A program made the translations under genes and the position numbers. DNA of 64,000 nucleotides from Solirubrobacter taibaiensis. Lineage in GTDB: Bacteria > Actinomycetota > Thermoleophilia > Solirubrobacterales > Solirubrobacteraceae. The stretch's first letter is position 1. Every line of letters starts with the position of its first letter. Shown here one piece after another: positions 32,447 to 40,612 of this stretch. The notes beneath the pieces are model-generated. The model did not search any database, was not told where the DNA came from, and saw only the letters and a program-made list of their open reading frames with translations. Where the stretch lies: contig JAPDDQ010000006.1 of the NCBI GenBank assembly GCA_027587225.1, positions 62,001 through 126,000 on the forward strand, given 5' to 3'.

Positions 32447-33505
32447 TCAGCCTGCCCGGTTACGACGTCCGCGCGGCAACGTGTCGAGTTCTTCGAGGGA
32501 CATCCCGGCCCCCGTCGCGACGCACGCCAGCGGGTCGTCCGCGACGCGCACGGGCATGCCCGTCTCCCGCGCGACACGGTCTTCGAAGCCACGCAACAAA
32601 GACCCTCCGCCGGCCAGCAGGACGCCTTCGGTGGTGATGTCCGCGGCCAGCTCGGGCGGCGTCTCCTCCAGCGTGGCGTGGATCGCGGCCATGATCTCGG
32701 CCAGCGGCGAGGCGATGGCCTGCCGGACCTCCTCCGACGTGAGCACGATCTCCCGCGGCAGCCCGGAAGCGAGGTCGCGCCCACGGATGGACGTCTTGAT
32801 CTCTTCGCGCAGCGGGATCGCGGACCCGGCGGCGAGCTTGATGGCCTCGGCGGACTGCGAGCCGATCGCCATCCGGTGCTCCAGCCGGATGTGGTTGGTG
32901 ATCGCGTCGTCGAGGTCGTAGCCGCCGACGCGCAGCGACTTCGCCACGACCAGTCCGCCCAGCGAGATGATCGCCACCTCGCTCGTGCCGCCGCCGATGT
33001 CGACCACCATGCGGCCCTTCGGCTCCGCGATGTCCACGCCGGCGCCGATCGCGGCGGCCAAGGACTCCTCGATCAGATGCACCTCGCGGGCACCCGCGCT
33101 CAACGTGGCTTCCTCGACGGCCCGGCGCTCGACCTCGGTGATGCCGGAGGGAGCGCAGATGACCATGCGCGGCCGCGCGAACCGCGACTGCAAGACCTTG
33201 CCCACGAACTGCCGGAGCATCGCCTCCGTGACCTCGAAATCGGCGATGACGCCGTGCCGCAGCGGCCGGTCGGCGGAGATCGTCGCGGGCGTACGCCCGA
33301 TCATCCGCTGGGCGTCCGATCCGACCGCGTGCACCTCGCCCGTGCGCTGGTCGATCGCGACGACGGATGGCTCTGACAGGACGATTCCGCGCCCACGGAC
33401 GTACACGACGGTGTTGGCCGTGCCGAGGTCGACCGCGACGTCACCACCCGACCGCAAGCGGCCGACGTGGCGTCGTCGGCCGGAGCCGAAAAGTCGGAGG
33501 GACAT
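32447..33505 (-). CDS. mreB: Rod shape-determining protein MreB
   Basis: A 352-residue actin-like protein. It has phosphate-1 motif VAVDLGTANTVVYVRGRGIV, GRTPATI, PSGITEVERRAVEEA, phosphate-2 MVVDIGGGTSEVAIISLGG, KLAAGSAIPLREEI (with EEIK), and the C-terminal adenosine motif GVLLAGGGSLLRGF. MreB polymerises at the inner membrane and guides lateral wall synthesis. The length fits the ~340 residues of the family, with a basic N-terminal stretch of ~20 residues before the first strand. No mreC/mreD follow, so this is a solitary copy. Divergent from the methyltransferase gene. Confidence 0.95.
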   Translation of the reverse strand: MSLRLFGSGRRRHVGRLRSGGDVAVDLGTANTVVYVRGRGIVLSEPSVVAIDQRTGEVHAVGSDAQRMIGRTPATISADRPLRHGVIADFEVTEAMLRQFVGKVLQSRFARPRMVICAPSGITEVERRAVEEATLSAGAREVHLIEESLAAAIGAGVDIAEPKGRMVVDIGGGTSEVAIISLGGLVVAKSLRVGGYDLDDAITNHIRLEHRMAIGSQSAEAIKLAAGSAIPLREEIKTSIRGRDLASGLPREIVLTSEEVRQAIASPLAEIMAAIHATLEETPPELAADITTEGVLLAGGGSLLRGFEDRVARETGMPVRVADDPLACVATGAGMSLEELDTLPRGRRNRAG

Positions 33506-33556
33506 TCGCCCGCCACTCAAGCAGATGCAGCGGCGACTCCTTCTAGAGTCCAGGCC

Positions 33557-34534
33557 GTGGAGGGGTTTGTGCTCGACGTGGCCGCGTGCCCGGAGGATGA
33601 AGGCGCGCTCGAGCGCCACGACGACGACGTCCGCTGCACCACGTGCGGGCGCGTGTTCGGTGTGGAGGGCGGCGTGCTCACGCTGCTTCCGGACCGGCTG
33701 GCCCACGTCCGGCAGCCCACTCCGGCACCCGAAGCCCGGTCCGGCGAGGATGACGTCCGCTGGATCGAGGACGAGCTTGAGTGGTGGAACCCCTGGCATG
33801 ACGCCGAGACGCTGCAACCGTTTCGCCCGCGCTCAGGCCTGCGCGGGCGCTCGCGCGAGAAGCACCTGCTCGGCCGCGTCCGCGGGCGGGTCGGCGACCA
33901 CCCGATCGTGATCGAGATGGGCGCGGGCGTCAGCCGCACCGTCGCCGGGCTCTGGCCGGAGGGTCCACGCTACGTCGCCACGGACATCTCGCTGCCCGCG
34001 CTGCAGGCCGGGCGACGGATCCTCGGTCCGCAGACCGCGTCGGTGCAGTGCGACGCGGTCACCTGGCCGTTCCGCGAGAGCAGCGCCGATGTCGTGCTCA
34101 TCCTGGGCGTCCTGCACCACCTGTCCGACTGGCGCGCCGCGCTCGAACGCGCCTGCCGAACTGTCCGCCCGGGCGGCTTCCTGCTGCTGCACGAGGCCGT
34201 GACCAAGCCGCGCGTGCTCGCCCGCTGGCGCGCCGGCGGGATGGACGACGGCTGGGTGAGCCCGCACGAGGGCGACGTCCCGGCGACGGCGCTGCGCGCG
34301 GAACTCGAGCGTTCCGGCGAGATTCTGCACTGGCACGGGGAGGAGTCGCCGCTGCGCTTCGGGATGGTGCGCTACCTCGTCACCCGCCCCGGCCGCCATG
34401 AGCTGCTCGAGGGCTCGCCGGCCCTGACGATCGCGTTCAACGCACTCGACCAGGCGTTCGGGCGCGGCCCGGGACGACTGTTCCCGAGCCTCGGCTTCAA
34501 CGAGGTCACGACGGTCTGGCAACGCCGCACTTAA
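33557..34534 (+). CDS. Class I SAM-dependent methyltransferase with N-terminal Trm112-like zinc segment
   Basis: A 325-residue protein. The N-terminus looks like a small Trm112-type zinc element (CPEDEGALERH, then CTTCGRVFGVEGGVLTLLP). The methyltransferase domain has motif I VIEMGAGVSRTVAGL, an acidic ribose loop VATDISLPAL, VLILGVLHHLSDWRAALERA (motif IV region) and VRPGGFLLLHEAV. It is likely a cytoplasmic small-molecule or lipid methyltransferase; the substrate is unknown. The start is a GTG at 33557, beginning right before the cysteine motif. Confidence 0.85.
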   Translation: MEGFVLDVAACPEDEGALERHDDDVRCTTCGRVFGVEGGVLTLLPDRLAHVRQPTPAPEARSGEDDVRWIEDELEWWNPWHDAETLQPFRPRSGLRGRSREKHLLGRVRGRVGDHPIVIEMGAGVSRTVAGLWPEGPRYVATDISLPALQAGRRILGPQTASVQCDAVTWPFRESSADVVLILGVLHHLSDWRAALERACRTVRPGGFLLLHEAVTKPRVLARWRAGGMDDGWVSPHEGDVPATALRAELERSGEILHWHGEESPLRFGMVRYLVTRPGRHELLEGSPALTIAFNALDQAFGRGPGRLFPSLGFNEVTTVWQRRT

Positions 34535-34561
34535 CGCTCGGGGCTATCTTTCTCGGGTCCC

Positions 34562-34648
34562 GGAGGGGTGGCAGAGTGGTCGATCGCGCTGGTCTTGAAA
34601 ACCAGAGTCCGTGTAAGCGGACCGTGGGTTCGAATCCCACCCCCTCCG
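34562..34648 (+). tRNA. tRNA-Ser (anticodon TGA)
   Basis: Plus-strand class II tRNA: acceptor GGAGGGG/CCCCTCC, discriminator G, anticodon stem CTGGT/ACCAG with loop CTTGAAA (anticodon TGA), long variable arm (AGTCCGTGTAAGCGGACC region) and T loop TTCGAAT. No encoded CCA. Confidence 0.95.
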
Positions 34649-34677
34649 CTCTCGATCACCGAAAAGTTGCCATTGCA

Positions 34678-34732
34678 TTGACATTGGAATCCTTGAGCGC
34701 TTAGGGTCGACCTGCCGCTGGCAGTCGCTCAA
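34678..34732 (+). promoter_or_regulatory. Promoter with inverted repeat upstream of secreted hydrolase
   Basis: TTGACA (34678-34683) and TAGGGT (34702-34707), 18 nt apart. An inverted repeat TTGAGCG (34693-34699) ... CGCTCAA (34726-34732) straddles the -10 and encloses a hairpin CTGCC-GCT-GGCAG (34712-34724). The SD AAGGAGGG begins at 34731. The outer arms flank the likely start site, which favours a DNA operator. Confidence 0.5.
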
Positions 34733-34743
34733 GGAGGGTCGGG

Positions 34744-36552
34744 ATGTCACGCCGTCGCTTGCTGCTGGTCACGCTCGTCATGGGCGCGGTGATGCCCGCC
34801 TCGGCGGTGGCTGCGCCCGGGGTCGGGCACCGCGTCGAGCGCATCGAGGTGCCCGGAGCGGCAGCGGGTGAGCAGCGGAAGGTCGACGTGCACCTGTGGT
34901 ATCCGGCACAGACCGCGGGAGAGCCGAAGACGGTCTACACGTCCGCGCTGTTCGGCAAGCCGCTTCCGAACAACTGGGAGCCGCTGTCGTGGTCGGTCGA
35001 GGCCGAACTCGCCCGTGAGGGCGCACCCCTCTCGGGTGGACCGTACGCGCCGATCGTGTTCTCCCATGGCGCGAACAACGACCCGATCGACTACGCCCAC
35101 ATGCTGGAGGAGATCGCGGCCGCCGGGTTCGTGGTGATCGCGCCCACGCACACCAACAACACGCAGGACGACGTGCGGCGTGACTACATCAACGCGCTCG
35201 CCGGCCAGCGAGTGTTCGACTGCGAGGACGGTCTGGCGCACCCGACGGTGCCGACGCTCAACGCGAACGGGTTCCCAAACCCGCCGGACTGCGCGAAAGC
35301 GAGCGTCCCGAACAGCATGACCGATCGGGTCCGGGACGTCGACGCGGTGCTGGACAACGTGCCCGCGTGGTTCGACGGCGCCGTTGACGCCACCCAGGCG
35401 GGCGTGATCGGTCATTCGCGCGGCACGGTCACCGCGCTCACCGTGGCCGGCGGGAGCACCGTGTGGGGCACGCAGCCCGACCCGCGGGTGAAGGCGATCA
35501 TGGGCATGGCGATCGGCGCCGTCGCCATCAACAACAACGCGAACCTGGCGAACATCCACGTCCCGACGCGACTGTTCGCGGGGCGGCTGGACAGCAACAC
35601 CGCTTTCGCCAATACCGAGGCCGCGTTCAACCAGATCCCCGCCACCACCGACAAGGCGTGGGCCATCGTCGAGAAGGCAACGCACCGCAGCTTCGACTCC
35701 ACGTATTGCGCGCAGTTGCAGTCGGCGGGCGCGGCGCTCGACACCGACGGCGACAAGATCGTCAGCCCCGCCGAGGCCGCCGCCACGAACCGGCCGCTCG
35801 ACAAGTGGAACGTGCCGCTGATCGCGGCCTCCTACCCCGGGCTCGCCTCCGGCAAGGCGTCCAACTACTGCTCGCTCGCGACGTTCACCACCCCGGTGAA
35901 CATCGAGCAGCTCGTGGCGGCCACACGCAACGCCGAGTACGCGTGCAGCGCCGCCGGGTGCGGTTGGGCTCCGCCGCAGGACGGGACAACGGTGTGCACG
36001 GTCGCCGGCGCCGCGCCGCCGTGCACCGGCCTCGACACCGACGAGGTGAAGGCCGACATGACGGAGGAGGCGGTCGCGTTCTTCGGCCCGCGGCTCGACA
36101 TCCGCGCTCCCGAGATCCACGTCGCGGACGTCACCGTGAACGCCGCCGGGCCGACGGGCACGACGGCGAGCTACGCGGTCAGCGCGACCGACGACACCGA
36201 CCCAAGCCCCAGCGTCACGTGCACGCCGCCGTCAGGCAGCGTGTTCGCGATCGGGTCGACGAACGTCACCTGCACCGCCACCGACGCCCGCGGGAACGCG
36301 GCGGAGAAGACGTTCACCGTCACCGTGCTGGGCGCCGGACCGCAACTCGCCAACCTCGTGACGGCCATCGTCGGCGAGAGCCCGCTGCTGCGCGCACTGC
36401 TCTCCGGCTTCGATCCGCAACGGCCGCTGCAACGCGCCGTCGCCTGCGTCTCGCTGCGCACGTTCACGACGCTCGCGCGGCTGCTCGCCCCGACGCGCGC
36501 CGCGGCGTGGATCACCGACGCCAACCGGATCCGGGCGGTGCTCGCCTGCTGA
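34744..36552 (+). CDS. Secreted alpha/beta hydrolase with C-terminal HYR domain
   Basis: A 602-residue exported protein. A signal peptide ends at ASAVAA (residue ~24). The alpha/beta-hydrolase domain is like platelet-activating-factor acetylhydrolase/dienelactone-hydrolase enzymes: PIVFSHGANNDPIDYAHMLE (oxyanion region), nucleophile GVIGHSRGTVTAL, an Asp in the FAGRLDSNT loop and His in KATHRSFD. A HYR-type beta-sandwich follows at ~455-530 (VSATDDTDPSPSVTCTPPSG, then NVTCTATDARGNAAEKTF), and a Cys-rich end. It likely hydrolyses extracellular esters. AAGGAGGG lies 5 nt before the ATG. Confidence 0.85.
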   Translation: MSRRRLLLVTLVMGAVMPASAVAAPGVGHRVERIEVPGAAAGEQRKVDVHLWYPAQTAGEPKTVYTSALFGKPLPNNWEPLSWSVEAELAREGAPLSGGPYAPIVFSHGANNDPIDYAHMLEEIAAAGFVVIAPTHTNNTQDDVRRDYINALAGQRVFDCEDGLAHPTVPTLNANGFPNPPDCAKASVPNSMTDRVRDVDAVLDNVPAWFDGAVDATQAGVIGHSRGTVTALTVAGGSTVWGTQPDPRVKAIMGMAIGAVAINNNANLANIHVPTRLFAGRLDSNTAFANTEAAFNQIPATTDKAWAIVEKATHRSFDSTYCAQLQSAGAALDTDGDKIVSPAEAAATNRPLDKWNVPLIAASYPGLASGKASNYCSLATFTTPVNIEQLVAATRNAEYACSAAGCGWAPPQDGTTVCTVAGAAPPCTGLDTDEVKADMTEEAVAFFGPRLDIRAPEIHVADVTVNAAGPTGTTASYAVSATDDTDPSPSVTCTPPSGSVFAIGSTNVTCTATDARGNAAEKTFTVTVLGAGPQLANLVTAIVGESPLLRALLSGFDPQRPLQRAVACVSLRTFTTLARLLAPTRAAAWITDANRIRAVLAC

Positions 36553-36555
36553 ACC

Positions 36556-37125
36556 TCAGCCGTGCACGTGGAGGCGCTGGCCCTGGGGCCCGAAGATGCC
36601 AATGAGCTCGACGGGCCCCTCCACGGCGCCGAACCAGTGCGGCGTCCACGTGGAGAACTCGACCGCTTCACCCGGCTCGATGACGAAGTCCTCGTCGCCG
36701 AGCCTGAGCCGCAGCCGCCCGCTCAGCACGTAGATCCAGTCGTGGCCCTCGTGCACGGGCAGCTCGTCCGGCGGCTCTCCGGTGTTCGCGGGCACCAGCA
36801 GCTTGAACGCCTGCAGCCCGCCCGCCGCGCCGCGGTTGGTGAGCGGCCACGCGGTCATCGCGCCCATCTTCACCGGCCGGGCCCGGACGCGCGGGTCGGG
36901 CGCCGGCGCGGTGCCGAGCAGGTCGTCGGCCTTCACGCCCAGGGCGGCGGCGAGCCCGGGGAGATGGTCCAGCGCCAGCCTGCGCTTGCCGGACTCGAGC
37001 CGGCTCAGCGTGGAGATGTCCAGGTTGGCCCGCTCGGCGACCTGCTGCAGCGTCAGTCCCTGCTCGGCCCGGAGCTCGCGCAGCCGTCGCCGGACCCGTG
37101 CGTCCACGCCTTCGTTTGCCTGCAT
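36556..37125 (-). CDS. XRE-family HTH regulator with C-terminal cupin
   Basis: A 189-residue regulator. Residues ~8-65 form an XRE helix-turn-helix (RRRLRELRAEQGLTLQQVAE, then RANLDISTLSRLESGKRRLA). Residues ~105-185 form a cupin (DELPVHEGHDWIYVLSGRLR, then GEAVEFSTWTPHWFG). Such proteins sense a small ligand with the cupin. The ATG at 37125 lies inside a 19-bp inverted repeat that probably is its own operator. The divergent gene, a thioredoxin-reductase-like flavoprotein, starts 48 bp away and is a frequent partner of this type of regulator. The stop is 3 bp from the convergent hydrolase gene. Confidence 0.9.
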   Translation of the reverse strand: MQANEGVDARVRRRLRELRAEQGLTLQQVAERANLDISTLSRLESGKRRLALDHLPGLAAALGVKADDLLGTAPAPDPRVRARPVKMGAMTAWPLTNRGAAGGLQAFKLLVPANTGEPPDELPVHEGHDWIYVLSGRLRLRLGDEDFVIEPGEAVEFSTWTPHWFGAVEGPVELIGIFGPQGQRLHVHG

Positions 37126-37132
37126 GGCAAAC
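37114..37132. promoter_or_regulatory. Operator overlapping the XRE-cupin start codon
   Basis: GTTTGCC-TGCAT-GGCAAAC, a perfect 7-bp inverted repeat whose spacer contains the regulator's start codon (minus-strand ATG, 37123-37125). It is a probable autoregulatory site, which could also influence the divergent flavoprotein gene. Confidence 0.65.
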
Positions 37133-37173
37133 CATCTTGACGCATCGTGCAACCCCGACCACCCTGAATCGTC

Positions 37174-37989
37174 ATGACTTGGGATTGCATCGTCGTCGGC
37201 GGCGGGGCCGCGGGCCTGAGCGCGGGGCTCGTGCTCGGCCGCGCCCGCCGGCGCACATTGATCATCGACAAAGGTGAGCCGAGCAACCGGTTCGCCCACG
37301 GCATCGGCGGCCTGCTCGGCCAGGACGGCCGCGCTCCGGAGGACTTCTACGCCGACGGCCGCAAAGAGCTGGAGAAGTACCCCACCGTCGAGTACCGCCG
37401 CGGCGAGATCGTCGACGGCGCGCCCGGCTTTACGCTCACGCTCGCGGACGGCTCAACCGAGACGACGCAGACCGTGATCCTCGCGACCGGCATGGACTAT
37501 CGCTACCCGGACGTTCCCGGGGTCGCGGAGCGCTGGGGCCGCACGGCGTTCCACTGCCCGTTCTGCCACGGCTGGGAAGTGCAGGACCGCCCGCTGTTCG
37601 TGCTCGACCCGTCCGAGTTCGGCGCCGACCGCGCGAAGCTCCTGCGGGCGTGGAGCGACGACGTCACGCTGCTCGACGAACCCCCACGTGAACTGCGCGA
37701 CGACGAGATCGTCCTCGCCGACGGCACCACGCGTCCGTTCGGCGGCCTGCTGATGGGTGTCCAGCTCGCGCAGAGAGACGATCTCGCCGCCAAGCTGGGC
37801 GCGGCCGCGAAGGAGCCGAACCCGATGTTCGTGGACGGTCTGCAGATCGACGAGCGCTTCGCCACCACCGTCCCCGGTGTGTTCGCCGCCGGCGATCTCA
37901 CGGGCACGCCGCCGTCGGTGGCGAGCGCCGTCGCTTCAGGCTCGATGGCCGCGGCGATGGCGGTACACGCGCTGGTACTGGCGCACTAG
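37174..37989 (+). CDS. Thioredoxin-reductase-like flavoprotein lacking an NADPH-binding glycine motif
   Basis: A 271-residue FAD protein. It has the N-terminal FAD motif CIVVGGGAAGLSAGLVLGRA, ATGMDYRYPDVPG, the redox pair HCPFCHGWE (Cys128, Cys131) and the second FAD contact TVPGVFAAGDLTG. It is shorter than thioredoxin reductases (~310). Between CPFC and the C-terminal FAD part the usual GxGxxA/G NADPH motif is absent; instead VLDPSEFGADRAKLLRAWSD leads directly to VTLLDEPP. It may use another electron donor, as ferredoxin- or diflavin-type relatives do. Divergent from the XRE-cupin regulator. Confidence 0.8.
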   Translation: MTWDCIVVGGGAAGLSAGLVLGRARRRTLIIDKGEPSNRFAHGIGGLLGQDGRAPEDFYADGRKELEKYPTVEYRRGEIVDGAPGFTLTLADGSTETTQTVILATGMDYRYPDVPGVAERWGRTAFHCPFCHGWEVQDRPLFVLDPSEFGADRAKLLRAWSDDVTLLDEPPRELRDDEIVLADGTTRPFGGLLMGVQLAQRDDLAAKLGAAAKEPNPMFVDGLQIDERFATTVPGVFAAGDLTGTPPSVASAVASGSMAAAMAVHALVLAH

Positions 37990-38334
37990 CGCGAGCACGA
38001 GCACCGCCACCAGCCCAGGCCAGCCGAAGACGAGGACCAGCGCCCCGGCGCCGAGCACCGGGGCGGCGATCGCGGCGGGCTGGCGGGGCGGGCGGGCGAT
38101 GATGAAGCGCCGCCCGTCGAGCACGAACGAGGATCCGGCCCCGCCGCGGAACACCACGCGCGCGACCGGCGCGGGCCGGTCCCGCAGGCGCTCGTAGGCG
38201 AGGTTGATCGCCTTCATGCGCTCCTCGTCGGGCGCCGCGCCCGCCTCGGAGTACTGCTTGACGAGGCGGTTGCGCACCACCCGCAGGTCGCCGTCGAACG
38301 ACGGGTCGATGCCGAGGGCCTCGTAGTGATCCAT
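37936..38334 (-). CDS. J-like domain membrane protein without HPD
   Basis: A 132-residue protein. Residues 1-55 look like a J domain (MDHYEALGIDPSFDGDLRVV, then RNRLVKQYSEAG and ERMKAINLAYERLRD), but the HPD tripeptide between helices II and III is replaced by SEAG, so it should not stimulate DnaK. After a short beta region come one or two hydrophobic segments (PAAIAAPVLGAGALVLVFGW) and a basic tail, which suggests membrane anchoring. It overlaps the convergent flavoprotein gene by 54 bp, and its ATG overlaps the stop of the cupin gene upstream. Confidence 0.65.
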   Translation of the reverse strand: MDHYEALGIDPSFDGDLRVVRNRLVKQYSEAGAAPDEERMKAINLAYERLRDRPAPVARVVFRGGAGSSFVLDGRRFIIARPPRQPAAIAAPVLGAGALVLVFGWPGLVAVLVLALVRQYQRVYRHRRGHRA

Positions 38335-38750
38335 CAGCGGTGCTGCGCAGCCTCCGGCGATGCGTCCCAGAACGCGTCGATCTTCGTCGCGTCCTGGCGG
38401 CCGAGCTGCTTGGAGATGGCCCAGATCTCGACCGGCTCGTCACCCTCGTTGCGGTGTGAGCGCGGGGTCTTGGGCGCCACGCGGACGACCGACGGAGCGC
38501 TCACGCGCTGCACGTCGTCGCCCGCCCGGAACGTCAGCGTCCCGCGGGCGACGATGTAGAGCTCCTCGATCTCGTCGTGGTAGTGCCCGGTGCCCTGCTC
38601 GAAGTCCGAATGGGGCGGGACGCGGATCAGCGTGACCGCGACCTGCTCGGCGCCGAGCGCGTCCGTGAGCCGGCGAAACTCGCCCGGAACATCGCTGTCG
38701 GCGTAGGCATCCTTGGCGTCGTCGGCGTTGAGAATCGTGTAGTCAGACAT
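38334..38750 (-). CDS. Single-domain cupin protein
   Basis: A 138-residue cupin. Motif 1 is HYHDEIEELYIVARGTLTFR with two His and a Glu; motif 2 is VRVAPKTPRSHRNEGDEPVE. It probably binds a divalent metal; the substrate is unknown. The gene overlaps the J-like gene downstream in an ATGA junction, so they are co-translated. The start ATG at 38750 is 64 bp from the divergent nickel/cobalt operon. Confidence 0.82.
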   Translation of the reverse strand: MSDYTILNADDAKDAYADSDVPGEFRRLTDALGAEQVAVTLIRVPPHSDFEQGTGHYHDEIEELYIVARGTLTFRAGDDVQRVSAPSVVRVAPKTPRSHRNEGDEPVEIWAISKQLGRQDATKIDAFWDASPEAAQHR

Positions 38751-38814
38751 CTTGTTGCAACCTACCCGCAGCAAGTCTTAGAACCATCGGGGTTTCAAAA
38801 GCGCAAGGGTGGTC

Positions 38815-39972
38815 ATGCGCCTCCTCGCCGTCGCCTTCGCCGCCCTCCTCCTGCTTCCTGCCGCGGCCAGCGCGCACCCGCTCGGCAACTTCAGCGTCAA
38901 CCACCTCGCCGAGGTGGACGTGCAGCGCGGGCACGTCGACGTGCGCTACATCGTCGACGCCGCCGAGATCCCCACGCTGCAGGGCAACGCGGACCCGCGC
39001 GCCGAGCTCGACCGTCTGATCCTCACCGTCGACGGCAAGCGCACTCCGCTGCAGACGCGCGGCACCACGGTCACCAACCCGCCCGGCCAGGGCGGCCTGA
39101 AGACGACGCGCACCGTGATCGAGCTGCGCGCGGACGTCTCCGGCGAGCGGGTGACGCTCACCGACAACACGTTCCCCGGCCGCGTCGGTTGGAAGGCGGT
39201 CGTGACCGACCCCAGCCAGGACCCGACGAAGGGCCTCACGACCTATCCGACCGACGCGCTCTCCAGCCCCGCCAACACGCGCGCCGCGACCGTCAAGGCC
39301 GACACGGGCTTCGCCGGCATCCTCGACGGCGACCGCCTGCTCATCGTCCTGCTGCTCACCGCCTTCGCCTGGGGCGCGATCCACGCGCTCTCGCCCGGCC
39401 ACGGCAAGGCGATGGTCGCCGCGTACCTGGTCGGTACGCGCGGGCGCCCGCGCGACGCCGTGGCGCTGGGCGGGATCGTCACCGTCACGCACACCGCGGG
39501 CGTGTTCGCGCTCGGCTTCATCACGCTCGCGCTCTCGAACTTCGTCCTGCCCGAGGACCTCTTCCCCTACCTGAACCTCGCCTCGGGGCTGATCGTGATC
39601 GCCGTCGGGCTCACCGTCCTGCGACGCAGGCAGAAGCACCACCACCATCACGACCACCACCACCACCACGACGAGGTCAGCCGCAAGAGCCTGCTGGCCA
39701 TGGGCACCGCGGCGGGCCTGATCCCCTGCCCGTCCGCGCTCGTCGTCCTGCTCGGCGCGATCTCCCAGGACCAGATCGCGCTCGGGATGCTGCTCATCGT
39801 CGTGTTCAGCCTCGGCCTCGCCGGGACCCTGACCGCGCTCGGCCTGGCCGTCGTCCAGGCCCGGCGTCTGCCCCTGCCCCACCCCGTCATCCACGCCCTG
39901 CCGATGGCGTCCGCGATCGCGATCGTCGCCGTCGGCGGCGTGCTGACCGCCCACGCCATCCCGACCCTCTAA
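38815..39972 (+). CDS. NicO/RcnA-type nickel/cobalt transporter with exported N-terminal domain
   Basis: A 385-residue protein. A signal peptide (LLLLPAAASAHP) precedes a ~160-residue extracytoplasmic beta domain. The C-terminal half is the NicO membrane domain: WGAIHALSPGHGKAMVAAYL (family motif HALxPGHGK), GGIVTVTHTAGVFALGF, a His-rich cytoplasmic loop with two runs of five His, and GLIPCPSALVVLLGA. In RcnA such proteins export Ni/Co; others import. AAGGG lies before the ATG. It heads an operon with an ECF-type Co/Ni importer, so it may supply or balance that system. Confidence 0.88.
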   Translation: MRLLAVAFAALLLLPAAASAHPLGNFSVNHLAEVDVQRGHVDVRYIVDAAEIPTLQGNADPRAELDRLILTVDGKRTPLQTRGTTVTNPPGQGGLKTTRTVIELRADVSGERVTLTDNTFPGRVGWKAVVTDPSQDPTKGLTTYPTDALSSPANTRAATVKADTGFAGILDGDRLLIVLLLTAFAWGAIHALSPGHGKAMVAAYLVGTRGRPRDAVALGGIVTVTHTAGVFALGFITLALSNFVLPEDLFPYLNLASGLIVIAVGLTVLRRRQKHHHHHDHHHHHDEVSRKSLLAMGTAAGLIPCPSALVVLLGAISQDQIALGMLLIVVFSLGLAGTLTALGLAVVQARRLPLPHPVIHALPMASAIAIVAVGGVLTAHAIPTL

Positions 39973-39979
39973 GGCCCCC

Positions 39980-40612
39980 ATGCACATCCCTGATGGTTTC
40001 CTCTCGACCGAGGTCGCGCTGGCGTGCGCCGTGCCCGCCGCCGCGGCGGTCGGCATCGGCCTGCGCCAGGCCAACCGCACGCTCGACGAGCGCCGCGTGC
40101 CGCTGCTCGGAGTCACCGCGGCGTTCGTCTTCGCCGCGCAGATGCTCAACTTCCCGGTGGCGGGAGGCACGAGCGGGCACTTCCTCGGCGCGGCGCTGGC
40201 CGCGATCCTGCTCGGCCCCTGGCTCGCCTGCCTCGCCCTGGCCGTCGTGCTCGGCGTGCAGGCGTTCGTGTTCGCGGACGGCGGGCTCACCGCGCTCGGC
40301 GCGAACGTGTTCAACATGGGCGTCGCGGGCGCGCTCGTCGTCGGTGGCCTGATGCACGTCGCGAACAAGCTCGCGCCGAAGCGGATCCTGCCGATCGCCG
40401 CCGTCGGCGCCTGGCTCGCGGTGATGACGGGCGCGGCGTTGACCGCGCTCGAGCTGGCGATCTCCGGCACCGTCCCGCTCGGCACCGTGCTGCCCGCGAT
40501 GCTCGGCACCCACCTGCTGATCGCCGCCGGCGAGGCGGTCATCACCGTCGCCGCCGTCAGCGCCGTCCTGAGCACCCGTCCTGACCTCCTCCGCCGTCCG
40601 GTGTACGCATGA
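39980..40612 (+). CDS. cbiM: Cobalt/nickel ECF transporter substrate-specific subunit CbiM
   Basis: A 210-residue membrane protein that begins MHIPDGFLS, the invariant CbiM/NikM start whose N-terminal Met-His binds the metal. It has ~7 hydrophobic segments with AQMLNFPVAGGTSGHFLGAA and FADGGLTALGANVFNMG, both diagnostic. It captures Co2+ or Ni2+ at the outer face and delivers it to the CbiQ/CbiO energising module encoded downstream. It starts 8 bp after the NicO gene and overlaps the next gene by 4 bp. Confidence 0.95.
   Translation: MHIPDGFLSTEVALACAVPAAAAVGIGLRQANRTLDERRVPLLGVTAAFVFAAQMLNFPVAGGTSGHFLGAALAAILLGPWLACLALAVVLGVQAFVFADGGLTALGANVFNMGVAGALVVGGLMHVANKLAPKRILPIAAVGAWLAVMTGAALTALELAISGTVPLGTVLPAMLGTHLLIAAGEAVITVAAVSAVLSTRPDLLRRPVYA

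Noticed and set aside
38751-38814. Possible cobalamin or Ni/Co riboswitch before the nickel/cobalt operon
   Set aside because: The gap is only 64 bp and shows no B12-box-like or NiCo-type conserved core; too short for either aptamer plus ribosome binding site.
39644-39671. CAC/CAT-rich tract as a DNA microsatellite
   Set aside because: It encodes the His-rich metal-binding loop expected in NicO/RcnA proteins.
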